From Paludibacteraceae bacterium (GTDB taxonomy: Bacteria > Bacteroidota > Bacteroidia > Bacteroidales > Paludibacteraceae), in contig JAGCQO010000130.1 in NCBI GenBank assembly GCA_017965125.1, positions 1-11,088 of the forward strand: a DNA stretch of 11,088 bases. Direction: 5' to 3'. The notes under the pieces are model-generated. The model did not search any database and was not told the DNA's origin. It worked only from the letters and a program-made list of their open reading frames with translations. Below, piece by piece: positions 7,535 to 11,088 of this stretch (position 1 is the stretch's first letter; each line of letters opens with the position of its first letter). The translations under genes were made by a program, and so were the position numbers.

Positions 7535-7565
7535 TGGCACAAAATCAACACATTAGGTATTATTG

Positions 7566-8096
7566 ATGCTCAAGAATAGACTCAAAATAATCTTTGTCTC
7601 AACACTTTCCGTTTTTGCACTTTCTTCTACGGCGCAAGTTGTAAAAGAGGACACGGAACCAAAAGTTCCTTCTGAAAAGCTCTTCCTGGAGGCATTGAAA
7701 GACTCTTCCGACAAGACAAAAGGCGTCGTGATTTTGAACATGGACCCAAGGCTCGAAAGCCTGATGGGCCAGAAGCACAGAGCCGCCGCAGAAAGCAGCA
7801 GCAACGGCGCCGGAACAGGAACTGGCAAAAGGTCGGTTCAGGGCTATCGTGTACAGGTGTTCTCAAGCAACCAGCGCACAGCCAAGACAGATGCCCAAGG
7901 CGTCGTTCAGCAGCTCAGGTCGAAGATGCCAAAACTGCCGGTTTACGTCAGCTTTCAGTCACCATTCTGGAAGGTGAGAGTCGGCAATTGCGAGACGACC
8001 ACCGAGGCACAGCAGTTGCGAAGCGATATGAAGAACATGTTCCCTGAGTTTGCAAGCGAGATATATATTGTAAAGGGAAAAGTAAACGTAGAATAA
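7566..8096 (+). CDS. Secreted SPOR-domain (peptidoglycan-binding) protein
   Basis: 176 residues from the ATG at 7566; an in-frame TTG at 7563 directly before it is a less likely start. A signal peptide (about 1-23, LKNRLKIIF...STAQ) points to export. A middle region (25-74) of no known domain is followed by a Ser/Gly/Thr-rich linker (75-90). The C-terminal SPOR domain (about 92-169) starts GYRVQVFSS and includes FWKVRVGNCETTTEAQQL (134-151), the usual second half with its VRVG strand. SPOR domains bind glycan strands stripped of peptides, often at the division septum, so the protein likely sits in the periplasm at the wall. The folE start lies 18 bp after its stop, and as far as I recall this pair is often found together in Bacteroidales. 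The exact role is unknown. Confidence 0.9.
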   Translation: MLKNRLKIIFVSTLSVFALSSTAQVVKEDTEPKVPSEKLFLEALKDSSDKTKGVVILNMDPRLESLMGQKHRAAAESSSNGAGTGTGKRSVQGYRVQVFSSNQRTAKTDAQGVVQQLRSKMPKLPVYVSFQSPFWKVRVGNCETTTEAQQLRSDMKNMFPEFASEIYIVKGKVNVE

Positions 8097-8114
8097 ACTA
8101 ACTAAACAAATAAA

Positions 8115-8708
8115 ATGACAAATTTGACTTCTTCGGAGCCTGTAGGCGAGAGAACGGAGAAATTGGCAGCCCACTACAAGGAGATAATCAAGCTGCTGGG
8201 CGAGGACGTTGACCGCGAGGGACTTATCAAGACTCCTATAAGAGTATCAAAGGCGATGGAGTTCTTCACCGCCGGCTACGAGATAGACCCGCACGACATA
8301 ATAAACGGCGCGATATTCAAAGAGGACTACAGCCAGATGGTGATAGTCAAGGACATCGACTTCTTCTCTTTGTGCGAGCACCACATGCTGCCTTTCTACG
8401 GCAAGGCTCACGTGGCGTACATCCCCAACGGATACATAACAGGACTCAGCAAAGTGGCGAGAGTCGTTGAAGTGTTCGCCAGAAGACTGCAGGTGCAGGA
8501 GCGTCTGACAACGCAAATCAAGGAGTGCATCCAGGAGACGCTCAATCCACTCGGCGTGATGGTCGTAATCGAGGCAAAGCACATGTGCATGCAGATGCGC
8601 GGCGTCGAGAAGCAGAATTCCATAACAACAACATCGGACTTCACCGGCGCGTTCGAGAGAGTGCAGACGAGAGAGGAGTTCATGAATCTGCTTAAGACCA
8701 AGGCATAA
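8115..8708 (+). CDS. folE: GTP cyclohydrolase I (FolE)
   Basis: 197 residues. Cytoplasmic enzyme that turns GTP into 7,8-dihydroneopterin triphosphate, the first step of folate synthesis and also of queuosine-type pathways. The zinc site is complete: C87 and H90 in [10 protein letters not shown] and C158 in HMCMQMRG; the spacing of 71 residues between the two Cys equals that in E. coli (C110, C181). Other family motifs are [15 protein letters not shown] (30-44), [20 protein letters not shown] (110-129) and [13 protein letters not shown] (168-180). It is thus the zinc-type FolE, not the FolE2 type. There is no Shine-Dalgarno; the leader before the ATG is A-rich, as is common in this phylum. 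It follows the SPOR gene by 18 bp and is likely co-transcribed. Confidence 0.97.
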   Translation: MTNLTSSEPVGERTEKLAAHYKEIIKLLGEDVDREGLIKTPIRVSKAMEFFTAGYEIDPHDIINGAIFKEDYSQMVIVKDIDFFSLCEHHMLPFYGKAHVAYIPNGYITGLSKVARVVEVFARRLQVQERLTTQIKECIQETLNPLGVMVVIEAKHMCMQMRGVEKQNSITTTSDFTGAFERVQTREEFMNLLKTKA

Positions 8709-8745
8709 AAAAAGGAATTGTTTTTCCGCTTTGGCATAAGTATTG

Positions 8746-8753
8746 TATTTTCG
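8746..8753 (+). promoter_or_regulatory. Possible -7 box for the exported protein gene at 8797
   Basis: TATTTTCG differs from TAnnTTTG by one base. It is 43 bases before the ATG. The expected -33 position falls in a T-rich run (8718-8725, TTGTTTTT) without a clear TTTG at ideal spacing. A promoter here is expected because the next gene differs in codon use and has its own terminator. Confidence 0.4.
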
Positions 8754-8796
8754 CAAAAAGTAAACATAAGAAATTTAAATCCTTAAAATTGTAATT

Positions 8797-9402
8797 ATGA
8801 AAACATTGAAATTAATCTTAGTAGGCATGCTCGTGTCTTTCGGCGCAAGCGTGATGTCGCAAAATCTTATATTGAGCGAGAACTTCCAAGGCTTCAAGGA
8901 GCAGGGTCTGCGCGCAGGCAGCGACACTCTTGCTTGTGGCAAGAAGAAGGTTGACTCAAAGGCGAACTTCAAAGTGAGCAAGGTTTACGGCAGCGTGAAG
9001 GTGAACTACGAGTTCCTCAGATCAGCTGTTCAACCACAGTGCGCCGCTAAGAAGTCTCCAGCTCAGGTTTCTGACGGATTGGTAGAAATCACAAAGAAAG
9101 AGGACGCATTCATGGTTATCGGAACATTCGACTACGTTTCTAAGATCGAGGTCGGTGCTTCTGCTACAGGCGACGTAAGAGGATATGCCCTCTACAAGTC
9201 AGTTGACGGCGGCTCATGGGTGAAGGTCGGCGAGTACATCGGCTCAAAGGCTGAAGGCGCAGATGCTCAGTACGGATTCAACAACACTATCAACATCAAC
9301 GAGAAGAACGTGAAGCTGAAGTTCGGTCCTACAGTTTGCGGAAAAGAGGATCCAGCTCTTCAGACATTCCGTATCCACGACGTGAAAGTTTATGGCAAAT
9401 AA
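8797..9402 (+). CDS. Small exported protein of unknown function
   Basis: 201 residues; I do not recognise the family. A clear signal peptide (about 1-21, MKTLKLILVGMLVSFGASVMS, cut before Q22) marks it as exported, with no lipobox Cys. The mature protein is mostly alternating hydrophobic strands and Gly turns (for example FMVIGTFDYVSKIEVGAS, 105-122; GYALYKSVDGGSWVKVGEYIG, 129-149; KLKFGP and FRIHDVKVYGK at the end). This looks like a beta-sandwich of the kind found in carbohydrate-binding and adhesion modules; that is inference. Three Cys (47, 82, 181) could allow one disulfide. All ten Phe codons are TTC, and AAG, AAC, TAC, GTT and GCT dominate, a pattern of highly expressed genes. It has a possible promoter at 8746 and a strong terminator at 9428. 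It stands alone as a unit or leads into the MuiA-like gene by read-through. Confidence 0.85.
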   Translation: MKTLKLILVGMLVSFGASVMSQNLILSENFQGFKEQGLRAGSDTLACGKKKVDSKANFKVSKVYGSVKVNYEFLRSAVQPQCAAKKSPAQVSDGLVEITKKEDAFMVIGTFDYVSKIEVGASATGDVRGYALYKSVDGGSWVKVGEYIGSKAEGADAQYGFNNTININEKNVKLKFGPTVCGKEDPALQTFRIHDVKVYGK

Positions 9403-9427
9403 AAAGCCGCAGTAATAAAATTTATTG

Positions 9428-9460
9428 AAGCCCGACCGGAAATAGGCCGGGCTTTCATTT
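9428..9460 (+). terminator. Intrinsic terminator after the exported protein gene
   Basis: AAGCCCGACC (9428-9437) pairs with GGCCGGGCTT (9445-9454) across the 7-base loop GGAAATA; only one A-C mismatch breaks the 10-bp stem. A T-rich tail (TTTCATTT, to 9460) follows. It lies 26 bases past the stop at 9402 and only 14 bases before the next start codon, so it could act as a full terminator or as an attenuator for the gene that follows. Confidence 0.8.
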
Positions 9461-9474
9461 AAAAATACAGAATC

Positions 9475-11088
9475 ATGAACAAAAGAATCTTAATGCCCTT
9501 GGTCGCATGCTTGTCTATGGCGATGCAGGCCGGAGCTGTCGATGTCAGCAGCAAGGCAAAGGAAGTAACTGTGTTCACAAGCGGAGCACAAGTGACAAGA
9601 ACGGCTACTGCGCAGGTGGGAGCAGGACAAAGCGAGGTCAGAATCATGGGGTTGTCGCCTTACATCGATTCTAAGAGCGTGCAAGTAAAAGCCAAAGGCT
9701 CGGGCCTCACCATAATGTCAGTAAGCCAGCAAAAGAACTACGTCGAAAAGTCGCAGACCGACAAGGAAGTAGAAGCCTTGAAAAAGCAGAAGGATGACAT
9801 AACTTCCAAGATAAACATAGAGAAGACGAACAACGAAGTGGCTGACGCAGAGCTGTCATTCATCCAAGCCAACCAGACCATAACCGGAGCAGACCAGTCG
9901 CTGTCCATAACCACACTCAAGCAGACAAACGACTACTACAGAGAGAGAATCAAGACACTCAAACTGCAGAAAATCGACACCGACAAGAAAATAGCCGAGC
10001 TGGAGAAGCAGAAGTCTGCGATAGACAAGCAGATAAACGAACTGAACGGCAAGAAGAACGACGAGGCTACAGGAATGATTGTCGTGAAGCTGAACGCCAA
10101 TGCTCCTACAAACTGCACATTTGAAATATCGTATGTGGTAAGAAACGCAAGCTGGACACCGACTTACGACATAAGAGTGAACAATGTGGACGAGCCTGTT
10201 CAGCTTGTTTACAAAGCGGACATCAAGCAAAACACAAAAGAGAAGTGGGAAAACGTGAAGCTCACGCTGTCATCAGCCAATCCTAACATGAGCGGCGAGG
10301 CACCAACGCTTAACTCTTACATATTAAAGGAAAGAAGCTACGTCTATGCGGCGAAGAGAAGCAAGCCGATGATGATGGCAAGAGCGTCAGGAGCTGCCAA
10401 CGAGGCTGTAATGATGGACATGGCTATGCCAATGGTGGAAGAAGAAGAGGCAAGCGCGCCACAGGTTTATCAGTCGGAGAACATGACCACAAAGGAGTTC
10501 AAGATAAAGATGCCATACACGCTGACCTCTTCAAACCAGAGCAGCCAAGTGGAAATCGAGAACTACAAGCTCAACGCGACATTCGAATACTACTGCGCAC
10601 CTAAGCTCGACAAGGACGCGTTCCTCATGGCCAACGTGACCGACTGGGTGAAGCTCAACCTCATGAGCGGCGACGCCAACCTGTTCTTCGAGAACACTTA
10701 CGTGGGCAAGACAAGAATCGAAAGCACAAGACAGAACGACACTCTGAAACTGTCGCTCGGCAGAGACAAGAGCATCTTAGTGTCGCGCGAGGCAGCCAAG
10801 GACTACACAAGCACCAAAATCCTGAGCAGCAAGAAGGAAGTGGAAAGAGGATGGAAGATTTCGGCTAAGAACAACAAGAAGACAGCCATCAAGCTTTCTA
10901 TCCACGACCAAGTGCCTGTAAGCGGACAAAGCGACATCGAGGTGACAACCACCGGCACAGACGGAGCGTCGAAGAACGAAAGCTCCGGCGAGCTGATATG
11001 GAAGATGAATCTCGGCGCTGGCGAGAAAAAAGACGTCACTTTCAGATACAAGGTTAAGTATCCAAAAGACAAGAATATTGTAGTGGAA
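9475..11088 (+). CDS. MuiA-like secreted DUF4140/DUF4139 protein (3' end cut by window edge)
   Basis: The frame is open from the ATG at 9475 to the edge: 538 residues and no stop. A signal peptide (about 1-21, ending AGA-V) suggests the periplasm or envelope. The DUF4140-like part begins VTVFTSGAQVTRTA (31-44) and continues with a long charged coiled coil (about 95-195, rich in Lys, Glu and Gln). The DUF4139 core follows, with ISYVVRNASWTPTYDIRV (218-235) as its hallmark, and a terminal beta-region ending RYKVKYPKDKNI (524-535). Related proteins usually end soon after that motif, so only a few residues are probably missing. A Met-rich stretch (299-320) followed by Glu325-type acidic residues (322-325) breaks the core. 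The family is named for the mucoidy inhibitor MuiA but its biochemical role is unknown. No clear promoter lies in the 72-bp gap before it; it may depend on read-through of the terminator at 9428-9460. Confidence 0.9.
   Translation, partial: MNKRILMPLVACLSMAMQAGAVDVSSKAKEVTVFTSGAQVTRTATAQVGAGQSEVRIMGLSPYIDSKSVQVKAKGSGLTIMSVSQQKNYVEKSQTDKEVEALKKQKDDITSKINIEKTNNEVADAELSFIQANQTITGADQSLSITTLKQTNDYYRERIKTLKLQKIDTDKKIAELEKQKSAIDKQINELNGKKNDEATGMIVVKLNANAPTNCTFEISYVVRNASWTPTYDIRVNNVDEPVQLVYKADIKQNTKEKWENVKLTLSSANPNMSGEAPTLNSYILKERSYVYAAKRSKPMMMARASGAANEAVMMDMAMPMVEEEEASAPQVYQSENMTTKEFKIKMPYTLTSSNQSSQVEIENYKLNATFEYYCAPKLDKDAFLMANVTDWVKLNLMSGDANLFFENTYVGKTRIESTRQNDTLKLSLGRDKSILVSREAAKDYTSTKILSSKKEVERGWKISAKNNKKTAIKLSIHDQVPVSGQSDIEVTTTGTDGASKNESSGELIWKMNLGAGEKKDVTFRYKVKYPKDKNIVVE

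Noticed and set aside
7563..7565. TTG as start of the SPOR protein
   Set aside because: The next codon is an ATG followed by a normal signal peptide; TTG would add only one residue.
7468..7565. Strand switch as a replication origin or other large-scale landmark
   Set aside because: No DnaA-box cluster, no AT-rich repeat set and no marker genes; a simple divergent promoter region explains it.
8709..8730. Possible terminator just after folE
   Set aside because: Only a four-base GGAA/TTCC stem with an A/T-rich surround can be drawn; too weak to call.
1..11088. Defence island, phage, transposon, CRISPR or RNA gene
   Set aside because: No integrase, transposase, spaced repeats, tRNA-like or rRNA sequence was seen; all genes are housekeeping or envelope types.

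Overview
The window looks like ordinary chromosome from a member of the Bacteroidota, probably Bacteroidales. The pointers are: a GldA-type ABC ATPase, promoter-like TAnnTTTG boxes in place of a sigma-70 -10 box, A-rich leaders without clear Shine-Dalgarno sequences, and closest recalled relatives (SPOR protein beside folE, IspD with HDGVRPFV, MuiA-type DUF4139 protein) that are typical of that group. Every call rests on reading protein motifs; no database search was run.

Left part, minus strand (7467 down to 1): a tight leftward gene series. ispD (MEP-pathway cytidylyltransferase) overlaps by 8 bp the start of a neurotransmitter:sodium symporter (NSS) family transporter. Two bases later comes a ModF-like double-ATPase ABC protein, and 13 bp after that recG. 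After gaps of 100 and 53 bp follow a secreted M23 peptidase with a C-terminal LysM domain and a GldA-like ABC ATPase that runs off the left edge. The first four genes are almost certainly one transcript; the last two may have their own promoter.

Centre (7468-7565): a 98-bp divergent intergenic region with one TAnnTTTG box on each strand, close enough that the two core promoters overlap.

Right part, plus strand (7566 to 11088): a secreted SPOR-domain protein and folE (GTP cyclohydrolase I) form a likely two-gene operon. Then comes a small exported protein of unknown function with codon use suggesting high expression, closed by a good intrinsic terminator, and last a MuiA-like DUF4140/DUF4139 secreted protein with a coiled coil that is cut by the right edge only a little before its expected end.

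The genes are mostly housekeeping and envelope functions: isoprenoid precursor and pterin synthesis, recombination repair, peptidoglycan remodelling and binding, and transport. I see no mobile element, CRISPR array, RNA gene, phage gene or defence system. No stretch over 300 bp lacks a gene. The most noteworthy items are the asymmetric ModF-like ATPase, the 18-bp repeat that doubles part of the RecG Walker A motif, the overlapping divergent promoters, and the unknown exported protein at 8797-9402. I found no convincing new multi-gene system.
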